Shown here: positions 29,801 to 40,660 of the stretch, piece by piece
How the letters are laid out: every line of letters starts with the position of its first letter
How positions within the stretch are numbered: the stretch's first letter is position 1
Assembly: GCF_949628265.1 (NCBI RefSeq)
Contig: NC_088790.1
Coordinates: 26,354,545-26,418,544 of the forward strand
DNA: 64,000 bases
From: Cloeon dipterum
Lineage: Eukaryota > Arthropoda > Insecta > Ephemeroptera > Baetidae
Direction: 5' to 3'
Notes under the pieces: model-generated
The model's input: only the letters and a program-made list of their open reading frames with translations
The model's database searches: none
Told to the model about the DNA's origin: nothing
Made by a program: the position numbers and the translations under genes

Positions 29801-32800
29801 AGCAGCAGCAACAGCCGCAGCAAACGCCGCTGCCGCAAGCTGCCCCCCAGCCGCCCCCCCAGCCGCCTCAGCCTCAAACCACTTCAGTCCAGTCGGCGAG
29901 CAGTGCCACTCAACAGACTGTACAGGTACTCGCGTGTTCCTCAACTCTTTTCCGTCATTTGCGTTTGTGCTTGGAGTGCTTCACTTTGGTTTTCCCAGAA
30001 TTTCATCTAATTTACACGCAGGGTTGCATTTTCTTTTTTTAACACTCAATTTTTACCGATTTCTTGCGCTAGAAATTCAAAAATGAATTTATTCCATTTT
30101 TCCCATGTGAAAATCTAAAATTTACGGTTGGAGCGGTAAAAATTTCCTCCACTGTGCAGATATTTTCTTTTAAATTGCCATTTTTTGCCTCAATTCTCCA
30201 CAAATTTCTCTAGCAAGTTGAGGTCATGAGCTAATAACTAGAAAATTATTAAAAACTTAGGTCCAAACATTGCCTGCAAGAAACTGGTTAAATTAGAAAG
30301 AAATAATCCGCTTTTTTATAAAAAAATGCGGATTTTTGCAACCTGTTTGCAAGGAACTCGTCCTGATTACTAAAATATTGTTGTGGTAAATTTTTAGTTA
30401 AATGTGGAATTCTCCTCAGTTTTTTCCTTAGTATTTTTTAATTTATAATTTTGGCCCAGTTTTCTGTTACTTTGAAACCACTGACACTCACAATACTTTT
30501 AATTCACAGAATCACAATCACAAGTCATTTTCATAAATAATACACATATTAAATTATTTGGTTTTTCAGAAGTTAAACAGCAGTATGATGCATTTATTCA
30601 ATTAAAACCAGATTTTGCGTTGATGCTTTGCAAAATCAAAAACAAATGTAGCTAGCTTATGAAATGAAGGCTTTTAAAAATTTAGTTACTTAACTCTCCC
30701 CGGGATTTAAAATTTTGTTTTATCGATTGGAGGTTTGGGCTGATGAAAATAATAAAATAATGTTTGGTTAAGGTTGAAAGAGCAAAACGATTAGTAGAAT
30801 AGTGTTATTTATTTATCTATCACTATTATATTTCATAAATTTTTTTCTCATAACATATATAGAATTTACGAGGAATCATGGAAAGAACGAAGCATCGACA
30901 TATTATGACCTTACGACTAAGCACCAGGCGACTAACAGCCATAGGAGAAATATATCAAAATAGTTTAAGGGAGTGGACTTTAGGAAGAAGGAAATGACCT
31001 CAGAATAACGTACCTGCTAATTTTTAATTTTACTGCTTGACCTATGTATGTTTGTAATTAAAAATCGTTATTCAGTTCCAAAATGTTTTCAATCTCCTTT
31101 TGTGTTGAACTGCTTTCTAAGAAAACATATATTTTGTGGAGCATCAAAGCAAACAGTGCCAATAATTTTACTGACTGATTTTATTTGGTTACAAATCAAA
31201 ACACTGCCAACTGTTCCATCAATTATTTTTCTTTCACCATTCATCAGGAGGTTTTAATATTTCCTCCCACAGTTTTAATACATATTATCATGCCAGATAA
31301 TATTGGTAAAGCATGGAGACCCTTGCGCATTTTATTCTGTAACCAATCCTGCCTGCACTTTTTAATAAATTGTAAGGTTTGTATTCATCACGAGAAACTA
31401 TTTTTTGCCTGCTGTGTCTTTACCCCGATGTGATGTGGCAATTTCAGCCGCCGTCGAGAACGGTGACGAACCAGACAAACCTGCTGCGGATGGCCACGCC
31501 GGTGCAAATCACGCAGAGCAGCTTGGAGGCGCTAATCCAGGCGCACCCGCAGCTCGCCTCGGCGCTGGCCGGCCGCGAGGGGCGCATCATGTGCTTTAAG
31601 CAGGGTTCCAACATCATCCTGACTGACCGGCTGCGGCCCGAGGTGCAGCCGGGCACGTCGGGGCTCAAGAGGCCCGTGAAGCGGCCCCCGGAGGCGGCGC
31701 CGGCGCCCACCAACAACAGCCAGTTGGAGAACGAGTTGCGCGAGTTCGACGCCGTGTTACGCAGCGTCAAGGAGCGCGACGGCAGCAGTGCCACCAGCAA
31801 CAACAACAATAACAACAACAACAACGGCGCCGGCACCAACAACAACAACGGAAGCAGTCGGCCCGATCCGCCCCCGGCACCTGCCCCCACGTTCTCGCAG
31901 CCGCCCCCGCTGGCGTTCCCCAAGAGCAACCCAGCCGCCAAGACGGCGGCCAAGAAGCAGTCGCCGCCGGCCAAGACGACCGCTGCCCCGACCCCCGCTC
32001 CCGCCCCCGCGGCCCCCGCCGCCACTGCCACTGCCGCCCCCAAAGCGGCTGCGCCTGCCAAGACGCCGCCGAAGGCGTCCGTCGAGGACGAGCAGACGCA
32101 GAAGCGCATTTATGAGATTCTCAGCGAATACACGGAGCAGCTCCGGAACTCGCCCGACCTGAACAACAAGCCCGCCCCCCGGAGGCGGTCGAACCCGCCA
32201 ACCAACCCCAGTCCGAAGCGCAAGAAGAAGAGCAAAGAAGCCGACGAACACGTGCCCAGTGAGGACAGCTCGAGCAACCTGGCGCAGGACAGCGAGGAGC
32301 ACGACTCGATCAGCGAGTCTGGCTCGTCTCTGCCCGCCGAATCGCCTCCAGCGCCGCCCCCGGCCGCCGAGCCGCCTCCGCAGCCGGCCCCCACAGTGGC
32401 CATCGCCATTCCCGTCGCACAGTCCAAGCCGCTTGTACTGCAAAGACAATTGATGGTGAGGAGAAAATTTCTGTGTTTATCCTGATTTGTTCAAGATGTT
32501 TAAATTTTATTTTAGAAAACTATCCAATTTCCATGTCATCCCCAGTGAAATGCATTGCTAGATGGTTTTTGATTTATTAAAATTTATTTTACTATGGCCA
32601 ATGGTAAACAACAAGGAAAGGTAGGCAAAATATATTGAAAAAAACATTTTTTTGAAGAAAAATAATATAACTGCAGACGTTTTGGCTATCAGCAGAACTT
32701 GGCCTCGAAATAAAAATTCATAAAACTGTATATAAGCTGCAGAGAATTTTGGATCGCAGTGATCTTTGAACTAATCTCTGAAAGCAAACGAAAAGAGGGA

Positions 32801-35800
32801 AATAGGCCACAAAATCGATAACTTCGCTACTCGCATATCCCTTTAAAAAAAATTATAGTTGAACATGCCAAAAATTCCTTTTTTTTATTAGAGCTATTTT
32901 CAAAAAGTTAAAACTGCTCCAAATATCAAGGAAATTTCTAAAAATGTTATCGCCTATTCAATTTGAATAAATCGCTGTTAATCCTGGAAATTCTTTTGAG
33001 CTTTATCAGATTAATTTGATTTCTTTGTTTCGGGTGTTAATCAGCCACAATATTTGATTAAAAATGAAATTTCACGTCAACATTTTCTGTTCAACCACGT
33101 GTGTAAATGTGGGCGAATTTCTGGACGCCATTAGCTAGTGGGGAGACATAAAATGGGGTAAATAGCTGAATTTTTACCGCCAGGTAGCGCTAGGTGTGCA
33201 ATTTTTACCACTTTTAAAGGTTGTGTTGCTATAAAAACATACATATTTAAAGTGTGCACTAGGTTTACAGCCAAAAAAAATCGTATTTACCCATTAAAAA
33301 AAAAAATAATAAATGCAAATATTATGAAACATGGTCAACATGAAAACAAAAATATCCAAGTGTGGTCATAGCACCGGTGCTGTTTATAAATTTTGAGGAC
33401 CTTGAATAATTTAAAAAATAGCGCCTATTATGATATCAAATTGGAAAATGAAATTAAATTCGTTTCAAAAATGAGTAATTGCATAATAAATGCGTTAAGT
33501 CCGCAAGAAATCACCGTTTTCCCCTCTGATTTTTACTCAGGGTTCGCTACCTTTTGCCTATGAGTTCTTTCTAGGGTAGTTTGGACCAGTTTTCACAAAG
33601 AAATTATGGGAATTAATCTTTGAAACCACTGAATTTTATCAGTCTGCTCTAGGCAGGACGACAATTCCAGAATTTCCAAAACACTTAAAATTTAAATAAT
33701 TCACTACGACCTTTTTTATTCGTCAACCTTTTACCTCTATAAACACGATTTCTGAAAGAGAAATATAATGAAAACATAATTCAAAAGAATGGGCGTGTTT
33801 CACAGCTGCACAAAAACGCGTTCCTAAAATAAACAAAGACAGCGAATGAGTGTTTTGGGGAAATGAATGTTAGAGATGGCCTAAGGAGGTCAGTTTAAGT
33901 GACTTGAAATGCTCAAATAGCTCAAAGGGCTGGTTTTCGCACCTTTCCAGCGACGCTAGGGATAAATGTCTGGCGTTTTAAAGAGGATTGATACAGCAAA
34001 CCCCCGGGAAATGCTTGTTGCCAATCCATAAACTCATCCCTTAAGATTCAGTTGAAGCCAAAATTGACCTAAGTAGCAGTGTAATTTTTTTAGAAAAGTG
34101 GCTGCAAAGTTAGAGTGCATTTGAAATCCTATTTTAGTCCGCTACAAAGAATTTCTCTAAAAGGATTCATACGCTGTTGGACACATCTCGACGTGAGGAA
34201 TCGAAATCTGCCAAGAAAATGTAGTCAAGCGCTGGAAATTTTGGGAAAAAATTGAATTTCACTGTAGCAAGGTCCTTTTTTTATTAGAACAAAGAATTAT
34301 GTACCGATCAACTGCTTATTGCAGCCAATAATTCAAATAATTTTCAATTTCGGACGCGGTGAACTCATAGCCCACGGATGTTTTAGAGGTTTTAGAAACA
34401 AAATAATACATATTTATTTCTATGCGCAAATAAATTGACTAATGCATTGTTTTTTGCATTTCAGGTTGTAGGGAAAACGCCGGGCCAGAAGCTCTTTCGA
34501 GTGATTCCAGCGCACAATAGCAATTTGCGCGCTCTGACCTCGGCGCCGACCCTGCTGCTGCAGCAGATGTGTAAACCCGAACAGCTGATCAACTTCCAGT
34601 CGGTGCGCAGCGTCAAAATTCCCGTGATGTCTTCGCAGTCGCTGTCCGGCGTGCCGGTCTCGGCGGGTCAGCAGTCGATGGCGATTCCGTTCGCCGGCCA
34701 GGGCATCAAGAAGGAGAGCCAGGAAAACGCCGCCCTGATAGAGTCCCTGCTTCAACAGGCAGAGGCCATCAAGTCTGAGGTCGACGAGCACATCAAGACC
34801 GAGCCAAGTGAGTTTCAGCGCATATTTTTTGCTGTGGGGATGCCATTTTTTCACGTTATTTTTGCAACCAAGTTTGCTTTTCATTTGGTTCAATTGTTTC
34901 TTTTTCTTTTTAGTTCGTGTTTTAGTGACGGCGATGCAACGGAGATGATAAAAATTGCACAAGGTAGTCACTTAATTGACTTAGGTTTCTTCAAACATGC
35001 TTCTTCTCTTACTTAATCGCTAGTTTTTACCACAAATAGCAGGGAAAACTATAGTGTTTTGATTTTTGTCATTTGACAAACAATGCTGCTACATAAACTT
35101 GAGATCGATACGAGATCCTTCTCCCTGGAGTAAGAATGCTTGGTTTCGCTTGAAAACACTCGCTTGTAACAATAGGGACTAACAAGCTTGGGAATTCCAG
35201 TCGCTTTGGCAACTTTTTCGGCGCTCTTTTCGTGTTTATAGGCTTGGGAATTTAAGACGATTGACTGCTGATTTCTGACCCTTTTTGGAACCACATGAGA
35301 CATGAGCCCTATTAAGTTACTAAAAATCGTAAAGTGTAATTAGTGACTTAATTTTTGGTACTTTTATTATTCCCAAAAAAACTGTAGGGTTCTTTGACGG
35401 CCAGTTAAAATTTTCAGATGAATTGTGTGCGTAAATTGTAAATTTGAGAACAATTTGCTCAGTAGGAAAAAACTGGAAATTTAATCAGCTTTCCGAAAAT
35501 AGTCAGTTTTTGGTGCTACTATCAACTGGCGAATTTTAATTAGGCCAAACACAGACCCCTTTCGAAAATCTGCAATTTTTGAAAAAAAATAAAAAATAGC
35601 TTTCAAGACTCAAAAGTACAATTTTTTATCTTCTCACTATTAAATTTGCAGAATTTTTCTTACCCCGGAAGCAATTAATTTCCTGTGCTAAAAAAAGAGT
35701 ACGAAGCCGGTAAAATTCGAAAAATTGGATTTTGAGGCACTATTGGTCAGAATTACAGAAAAAATAAGTCGATTTAGGTTAACTTTTCATGTAATTAATT

Positions 35801-36912
35801 TTTTAAAATAAAAAAATCACTTATCATTCCACTTTAAAAGTGCCAAAAAAACCTCCTTCTTAACATCTCAAAAACACTTGATAAGGTATCCCAGTTTTTT
35901 CCAACCCTGATACATTTTCATCGAACGTAAGTTCAAATTTGCCAGAGAAAGCATCAAAAATTAATCTTTTAAAGCTCTTTATAGAATCAAAAATCGATTT
36001 TAAAAATGCAACCCCTGGAATTGGGACGTTTTTCAAGGATTGGAGTGGCTTAAAAATCGTCTCTTTGGTGCCCACGTATCAGTACACCTTCAAAGAACCC
36101 GTTATAAATTCCCAACCCTATTGACGAGGCTCGTTTTTTTTTGTAAACAATTAAAATTGCCAAGTCGACTATGCATTACTTGCACCTGCACAATTTAATT
36201 TCGTAGATCAAACTGGATACTGATATTCCCCTGCCTCAAATTTTCAGGTGAAGAAGAGGAAGAAGACGAGGATGAAGAGGAAGAAGTGGCAGGTCACGCG
36301 GCGTGCCATTCGCCGGTGCCGGCGGACGTGAAGGTCGCCGCGTCAGCGCGGGCCAAGGTGTCGCAGCAGCATCAGCAGCACCAGCCAACGGCCGTGGTGG
36401 CAGCGGCGGCGGTGGCCAAGTGCATCAGCGTCGGCGGACACGAGAAGAAGCGGCGGCTGGTGCGGCAGGACAACATGCAGAAAAGCCTGTCGGAGGAGTG
36501 CGAGGATTTGGGAGTGGACGCGCCCAGCACCTCGGAGCTCTTCCCGGATGCCGACCTGCCGTTCGAGCTGTCCAACAACAGCGACTCGAGCGTCTCCTAC
36601 CTGGACGCGTGCCAGCAGCAGCACCAGCGGCGCCGCAACGGCGCCGAACTCAACGGCCGCGGCACCGACGAGGAGAGCAGCGCCGCCGGCGACGAGTCGC
36701 CGAAGCGGCGCAAACTGTGTCTCACGCGGCCGTTCGCGGCCCTCAAACGCCGCGATGACGAGGCCGCCGACACGGACGGCTCGGGTGACGAGGCCGCCAA
36801 GGCCAAAAGAGCCGTCAAGCCGCGCTCCTCGTGCGCCTGCTGCGCCCCAGCCGCCGCCCCCGCCCCCAAGCCGGCCAAGAAGATGAACGGCAAGGCCGGC
36901 AAGAAAAAGTGA
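23859..36912 (+). CDS. Large nuclear protein with ZNF292/RLF-like N-terminal helical region
   Basis: Eleven exons: 23859-23915, 24466-24617, 24683-24894, 25144-25355, 25415-25747, 25809-26357, 27485-28024, 29617-29925, 31448-32455, 34465-34807, 36248-36912. They total 4380 nt and 1459 aa with all phases matching. Exon 3 could instead end at 24945 (donor GTAAGC), adding 17 residues. Residues 20-505 are helical and leucine-rich; order and spacing, especially the KWDTKWQDLKNLC segment near 480, recall the N-terminal domain of ZNF292/RLF/ZNF654. This is from memory, not a search. No C2H2 fingers follow. The rest has a Pro/Gln-rich exon 8, Asn and Ala/Pro runs, basic nuclear signals (PKRKKKSK near 1045, EKKRRL near 1303, PKRRK near 1389), three SUMO-type motifs (1205-1237), an acidic run and a lysine-rich end. 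The gene could instead stop at 28051 if exon 7 reads through, making the 3' half separate, but phase and splice quality favour one gene. Confidence 0.72.
27098..27405. repeat. R4 MITE, copy 4 (intron 6 of the 23859 gene)
   Basis: It carries AACCAGTTTCTTGCAGGC, AATTGTCAGAG and CTGCACAGTGGAGGAAAT in R4 order. It lies some 80 bases upstream of the exon at 27485. Confidence 0.72.
28436..28672. repeat. R8 short MITE with GGGTTCGCA ends
   Basis: CAGGGTTCGCA at the left and TTGCGAACCCTG at the right form 11-base inverted ends around about 210 bases of AT-rich sequence. The ends resemble those of R7, so the two may be mobilised by the same transposase. Confidence 0.6.
29020..29410. repeat. R1 palindromic MITE, copy 3
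   Basis: It starts ACACCAGTTGTTTAAACC and has CGCCAACAGATGGCGCCAT on the left and GTGGCGCCATTTGTTGGCGG on the right. The outer right end is degraded. It lies in intron 7 of the 23859 gene, about 200 bases before the exon at 29617. Confidence 0.78.
30020..30344. repeat. R4 MITE, copy 5 (intron 8 of the 23859 gene)
   Basis: It starts CAGGGTTGCATTTTC and ends GGATTTTTGCAACCTG, with the R4 interior, beginning about 95 bases after the donor of exon 8. Confidence 0.76.
31793..31855 (+). repeat. In-frame AAC/CAG-type coding microsatellite
   Basis: Runs of AAC codons in exon 9 encode two asparagine tracts. With the CAG run at about 29800-29825 (polyglutamine, exon 8), these are coding microsatellites likely to vary in length. 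Confidence 0.8.
33979..34352. repeat. R3 MITE, copy 2 (intron 9 of the 23859 gene)
   Basis: It starts AAAGAGGATTGATAC and has AATGCTTGTTGCCAATCCA, CATCTCGACGTGAGGAAT and TTCAAATAATTTTCAATT in R3 order. The right terminus is worn. Confidence 0.7.
35380..35760. repeat. R5 repeat, copy 2 (intron 10 of the 23859 gene)
   Basis: The right part (35520-35760) matches 19640-19885 in the same orientation. The left part (35385-35550) matches 39950-40130 in the opposite orientation, with GACGGCCAGTTAAAATTTTC against GAAAATTTCAACTGGCCGT. The full R5 element is therefore longer than either partial copy. Confidence 0.65.
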
Positions 36913-37374
36913 ACCGCCGCTCGGACCTGGCCTTTCGTTCTGTGATTGTGTTGCCATCTTTTATTCATTCCGTTCTACGCAGCACTGCAAATGAGAAGTT
37001 TATGAATTTATTATATTTTGTTGATTTACTCATAAACTGGCTGAAACGAATTTTTAATTTTCTCCTGCGTTGAAGCACAAGAATAGTTTGTTAAATCCAT
37101 TTCCAAGAGTTTAATAACTTTACGTTAATTGTTATTGCCTGAATCCACCAGTAATCGCCATTAAATTTCCTCTTAAAAGCTGAATTGATTAACATGCTGA
37201 GCTTAAATAATCTTTGTTTGGTTTTTTTTGTCTGTCTTTTTGCAGTGGAGAAGGCACTACTTAATTGTTATGTTCTATATTGAAAAATGTAAAACCAAAT
37301 TTAATAATACTTTCCGCCCAGCTTATGATGGGGATTTTTTGCAGGTTCAATGAATTTTGCGCTCAGCATTTTGA

Positions 37375-37380
37375 AATAAA
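37375..37380 (+). terminator. Candidate poly(A) signal of the 23859 gene
   Basis: AATAAA about 460 bases after the stop codon at 36912, in AT-rich sequence. It is the first clear AATAAA I saw in the likely 3'UTR. Confidence 0.35.
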
Positions 37381-38335
37381 TTTTTTCTGACCAAATTTTT
37401 TTTTCAATTGAAATCAAATTTAGCTACGCTTTAGGGAAATTTTGAACACAATTTGTTATTGTTTCATGATTTTTGTCTAAATTCATTAGACAAAAGAGCT
37501 ATTTTTATTCAAACTGGAAATTAATCTGCAATTCAACACTCACAATTTAACAACCTTAAATCACACACCAATCTAGAGATCTGAAATAGAGATAAACGTT
37601 AAAAAATTAGCTCCCATAAGAATCCCATGCCCCTTTTAAATCGCTCTTTATTTTGAAGCCAATTGGTTGGTGCCTACTTGATGCTAATGAGTTGGTTCAT
37701 CGATTTATCCTCGTGGAAACTCATTAAAAGTCGGTTTATTACAATTAAAAACACATAAATCCGAGAAAACAGCAAAAATTCCCTGCTTGAAAAACACACA
37801 GATCTGTCATCCAATCAGTGTTGAAGATTTTTCGAGTAGAGCCTTTGCTGCTGTTTCCAATTTGCGTGTTTTTAATTAAAATAAAATCAACTTTTAATGT
37901 GCTTCAGCGGCTGGAACAACTCTTTAGCTGCTAGCAAATACCAAACAAAGGACTGCAGAACAAAGAGAGCTTTACGAGAGGTGAAGCACAAAGGCGTTCT
38001 GCGACTGTTTGGACTCCACGCTTATCTCTCTTTAAGTTCTCTGCTGAAACCTAGAAAAAAACCAAAGAATTTTCAAACAAGGTGGATTCAACTTGATTTT
38101 TTCAAAGATAAAAGAATGGGTTGTTTTCCAGTATGAAATTTGGCTGTTGGGAGAGAAAACCCCAGCTGAAAAATCAAAGCAAGATTCGGTTGTGCTAGTC
38201 CAGTTGTTAAAACTTGTTGTTGGCAGTGCTGCATTATTCGTTTGTAGATATTCGCACTTTTACGTCAAAGACCGATGCACCAAAGTCAGCGATCGATTGA
38301 GGTCAACTTCCGCGATTGAGTGTGTAAATAGCGCG

Positions 38336-38343
38336 TATAAATA
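38336..38343 (+). promoter_or_regulatory. TATAAATA box with a possible initiator 30 bases on
   Basis: TATAAATA is followed by GGGCAGTAC, whose adenine is at 38366, exactly the usual distance for a start site. The sequence around it is GC-richer than the surroundings. No protein-coding exon is recognisable downstream, so it may drive a non-coding transcript or a gene whose exons I missed. Confidence 0.25.
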
Positions 38344-39907
38344 TGAATTCCACTGGGCCACGGGCAGTACAAAGTACTTAAAAAGCGTTGATTGCTTGGA
38401 GCGGTGCGGGCGAGGAACTGTTTGGTGTTTCATGTTCCGATAGATATTGTTCTAGATGCATTCCTAGTCACATTATGAATGTATGACTGATTAATTGTTA
38501 ATTCTTAAAATTGATTCTTAATTATTAATACTTTGGTGTATTTACGCGCGATGAAAACCATGCATTTCGTTTTTAATGTTACTCATAGGTTGAAAAGAAA
38601 AGAAAATTAAAAGGCAGGCGAAATTCCACGGATGAGAAAAAGCTCAATTTGCGCCTCGTGTCTCGTACAAATTATCTTTTAACTCTGATTGCCAAACAAG
38701 CCGGTTTCTGTTCAGCAAAAATGAGAATTGAACAGCAGGCGAACATTTCGAGCCGTTGCGAGTTTTTTAACATTCCTGCACGAAGAGAAGTGCAGATTCA
38801 AGTTACACGACTGTTTTTGACGTTTGTTATTTTTCTATATTATATATTGATTGATCTCTTTGTTGTCATTAAAACATTGCTTCCGAGTTGCGTCAAAATT
38901 ATTCCATTGTAAGGGAGCTTTAAAACCGAGAGAGTCACCCTAGGCAGAGGATAAGTAAATAAACTACACTCACGCACCTCTTACATTTGCTGCTAAGGAA
39001 AGCTTTCAAATTTGTATAAACTCGTAATAATCAGTAGCGACTTAGCTGGAAATTCGCCCCCGGGGAGATTTGAGTTTGGTGTTTTTATCAGCAGCGTTCC
39101 GCCCGCCCGGCCGGCACGACTGGCAGTCCCCCGAGCATGAAATGCAGTCGCTTTTGATTCAATTTTCGTTGCGATTTGTGTAAAAAACGTTTTGGCTAAT
39201 GGTGTCCGGGCCGGGGCGAGCGGACGGCATTGCATCAAAAGAAAAGTCTATTCACAGAATTTTAAGAATCGAATGCTATATTATATGTCACAAACTCCTC
39301 CAAGCAGATTGTGGACAATTAATTCAATGCTCGCTCTCTCTCTCGATCTCCATCGACGCGTCGAGGATTTTTGTTGTCTCTTCCTTTGTCTGTGCTGCGC
39401 CATTTAAAAGAAAAAACATTTCAAATACTTGCTGTGTGAGTGTATAAAACCTTCAACAAAATCATACACACTAGTGCGAAAAAAAACAGGTAAAGCAAAA
39501 AAGTTGTTATGTCTATGAAATATGAGTGTACATAATAAGTCATTCAATTGTTAATTATATATTATAATTACATATAATATAAAATAATATGACTGATGAT
39601 TGTCTCGAAACAACAACAACAACAACTTCTTCCTTTGTCTGCGAGCTGCTGTGTTTTGATTAGCTTTTTTGTTGTTTATTATGTACGTAATTTCGATTCC
39701 TCCTTGATGTGTTCCAGATTCAGTACCGAAACAAATCAATATAGGTGGAGATTTTTATTTCCGTGCCGATACAAATTTCAAGTACGCTTGATTAAGATAT
39801 GATGAAAATACATACAAGTTTGATACTTCGTGTAATATGTAAGACGTACGTCAATTTTTCTTTTGCGCGGTGACTCCTACAATAAAATTAAATAAAACCA
39901 CGTTTCA

Positions 39908-40338
39908 ACAATGCAAAAAAAATACCTTGTTTCATTAGGAAATCAAATATGCGATGTGTTTGGCCTCCTTAAATTCAGCAGTTTATAGTCGCGTCAAAAA
40001 CTGCCGATATTCAGAAAGCTGATTAAATTTCCAGTTTTTTCCTTTTGAGCAAATTTTTCTCAAATTTACTATTTTCGCACAAAATGTGTCTGAAAATTTC
40101 AACTGGCCGTTAGAGAACCTTTAATTTTTTTTTGGAAAGTCAAAATACCCAAAATTAAGTTGATTTATTCGAGAATCATCTCAGAAATCTTTGGGGAAAG
40201 GTGGAAATTCCCAAAAGAATTCTCGATTTAAAACAATGCTAACTATGAGGCCGATTTTCTCGACATTTACTTTTTTATTTGTTATACAATAATGCAAAAA
40301 TAAATACCTTGTTTCATTAGGAAATCAAATATGCAAAT
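39908..40338. repeat. Direct repeat pair flanking an R5 fragment
   Basis: ATACCTTGTTTCATTAGGAA followed by ATCAAATATGC occurs at about 39908-39956 and again at about 40285-40338. The segment between contains an inverted R5 fragment at 39950-40130. This is either a local tandem duplication or two copies of an unrecognised repeat. Confidence 0.6.
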
Positions 40339-40355
40339 TTCAAAACCACATAAAA

Positions 40356-40361
40356 TTTATT
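40356..40361 (-). terminator. Candidate poly(A) signal of DBT
   Basis: TTTATT on the plus strand reads AATAAA on the minus strand, about 300 bases after the DBT stop codon. Confidence 0.35.
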
Positions 40362-40660
40362 TCAATCATTTCATTAGCAGTGTAAATATTGATATATATG
40401 TATTTTGGCAACAATTAATTTAAAAAATAGATTTTCTTTTCAAGGCACAGTAATATGTATAAATCGGGAGATTCTTTTTTTAGAGCCAATTCTGGTGTCA
40501 TGGCGAAACCTGAACATTGAGCATCAGAAGAGGCTCCGCAAAGGATCGGGGGCAAGAATATATATAAAAATAAATCTGCAATGGCACTTTTCAACAATTA
40601 TTGAGCTGCATTCCTGATTTATGGTGTGCTAGCCTTTGATCTAAACAGGGACGAGTTTTA

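Larger units (their letters stand above)
36913..40660. other. Spacer between the 23859 gene and DBT
   Basis: It begins with the 3'UTR of the plus-strand gene (AATAAA at 37375-37380) and ends with the 3'UTR of DBT. Two repeat-free, GC-richer islands lie at about 37890-38440 and 38990-39420; the first contains a TATAAATA box. No exon could be supported. Confidence 0.5.

Noticed and set aside
29590..29877. Minus-strand Leu/Arg-rich frame
   Set aside because: Complement of the Pro/Gln-coding exon 8 of the large plus-strand gene.
31757..32449. 230-codon minus-strand frame, Gly/Arg-rich
   Set aside because: It is antisense to the GC-rich, Pro/Ala-coding exon 9 of the plus-strand gene, and its composition is simply the complement of that repeat-like sequence.
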